Source: Cyclobacteriaceae bacterium
GTDB taxonomy: Bacteria; Bacteroidota; Bacteroidia; Cytophagales; Cyclobacteriaceae
Direction: 5' to 3'
NCBI GenBank assembly: GCA_016787625.1
Contig: JAEUUD010000015.1
Coordinates: forward strand, 1 to 34,685
DNA: 34,685 nucleotides
Position 1 is the stretch's first letter; every line of letters begins with the position of its first letter. Positions 34,235 to 34,685 of the stretch are shown one piece after another. The position numbers and the translations under genes are program-made. The notes under the pieces were generated by a model. The model did no database searches. It was not told the DNA's origin and worked only from the letters and a program-made list of their open reading frames with translations.

Positions 34235-34685
34235 TTGGAACTAAAACAAGTGACCGAAGCACTGATACAAGCATTGTGCAACCCGGACGTTCAGGAGTAT
34301 ATCAGGACTCATGAGCACGAGGATGTTGGAAAACTTGTTCTTAAACATCAACTCATTCTCGGCATCCCAAGTGCAGTTGTTGCGCAACAAATCGCAGCAC
34401 GCAAAAAAGCCAGACAAAAGCTGCCAACATGGTATAATCAGTCCGGCATTATTTATCCTCCGATGATCAATCTGGAGCAGGCTTCGTCAGAAACAACGGC
34501 CAGATACAAACAGAAGATGATGGTGGCCGCTCGCGTTGCTGACCTTACCGGTGGTTTCGGTGTCGACACTTTTTACATGAGTCAGGTGTGCAAAAAAGTC
34601 ATCTATGTAGAACCCGACGAATCGCTTTCACGAATAGCAGAGCATAATCTCGGGCTTCTCGGTGCCAAGAATATCCAATATCCTA
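34235..34685 (+). CDS. Class I SAM-dependent methyltransferase, THUMP-like type (3' end missing)
   Basis: The frame runs open to the window edge; 150 residues are visible. No in-frame ATG exists near the beginning, because the stop-free frame extends upstream without one. The TTG at 34235 was chosen because it lies 4 nt after a promoter motif and gives MELKQVTEALIQ; the GTG at 34250 is the alternative. The N-terminal helical part contains VQEYIRTHEHEDVGKLVLKH in pieces, then QQIAARKKARQKLPTW and EQASSETTARYK. The SAM-binding motif I is VADLTGGFGVDTFYMS (101-116), followed by the acidic strand end KVIYVEPDE (E126). This combination is typical of Bacteroidota RNA/THUMP-like methyltransferases; the target is unproven. 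Confidence 0.82.
   Translation, partial: MELKQVTEALIQALCNPDVQEYIRTHEHEDVGKLVLKHQLILGIPSAVVAQQIAARKKARQKLPTWYNQSGIIYPPMINLEQASSETTARYKQKMMVAARVADLTGGFGVDTFYMSQVCKKVIYVEPDESLSRIAEHNLGLLGAKNIQYP

Noticed and set aside
34111-34314. Short open frame spanning the MFS/methyltransferase gap
   Set aside because: It is antisense to the MFS start and out of frame with the methyltransferase coding region.

Overview
The window looks like chromosomal DNA of a Bacteroidota member, most likely of the Cytophagales/Cyclobacteriaceae type. This is inferred from gene content: GH3-family protein, PD40 protein, YCII proteins, a TatC with a long first periplasmic loop, TPM/YgcG proteins, a GATase-tailed M14 carboxypeptidase and a CzcA-type efflux operon opened by a small Bacteroidota-type protein. 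It is also inferred from the scarcity of Shine-Dalgarno sequences and from repeated TAnnTTTG (-7) promoter motifs just ahead of genes. Base composition appears even across the window. I see no prophage, insertion sequence, CRISPR array, rRNA or tRNA. It reads as an ordinary housekeeping/accessory segment, cut through a gene at each end.

Layout. 1-6.2 kb: 3' part of a secreted M14 zinc carboxypeptidase, a secreted PD40/beta-propeller protein, an opposing pair (class V aminotransferase, then a tandem YCII protein), a small conserved-looking protein, an AT-rich 0.3 kb gap, and two exported thiol proteins (a TlpA-like thioredoxin and a CxxC redoxin). 6.2-11.7 kb: a GH3-superfamily protein divergent from NADP-type glutamate dehydrogenase, a MATE exporter, and a class A beta-lactamase-like serine hydrolase on the other strand. 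11.8-13.2 kb: two TPM-domain proteins, the second a YgcG type with a Gly-rich tail, but no LemA. 13.4-15.9 kb: glyA, tatC and rpiB in a tight run. 15.9-17.3 kb: a polytopic membrane protein on the minus strand.

17.4-24.4 kb: rbfA overlapping a LolC/E-FtsX-type permease, a structured 149-nt gap, a large SNF2 helicase, then an SDR coupled to radA. 24.3-26.3 kb: an ACC deaminase/D-cysteine desulfhydrase-like PLP enzyme divergent from a PA0069-type radical SAM protein, around a small palindrome. 26.4-33.0 kb: a heavy-metal efflux locus (small protein, CzcA-like RND pump, outer-membrane factor, lipoprotein adaptor, His-rich NicO/RcnA-like membrane protein). 33.0-34.2 kb: a TetA-like MFS exporter on the minus strand, then the 5' part of a class I methyltransferase that runs off the window.

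The most useful observations beyond gene calls are these. (i) A recurring TAnnTTT(G/A) element lies only 3-5 nt before several start codons (glyA, rbfA, the 26368 gene, the 32385 gene, the 34235 gene), which suggests leaderless transcripts and decides two non-ATG starts. (ii) The gap before the SNF2 gene contains mutually exclusive stems. (iii) A class A beta-lactamase homologue has a roughly 35-residue expansion where the Glu166-bearing omega loop should be. (iv) The metal-efflux locus starts and ends with poorly described proteins. No clearly new defence or mobile system was found.
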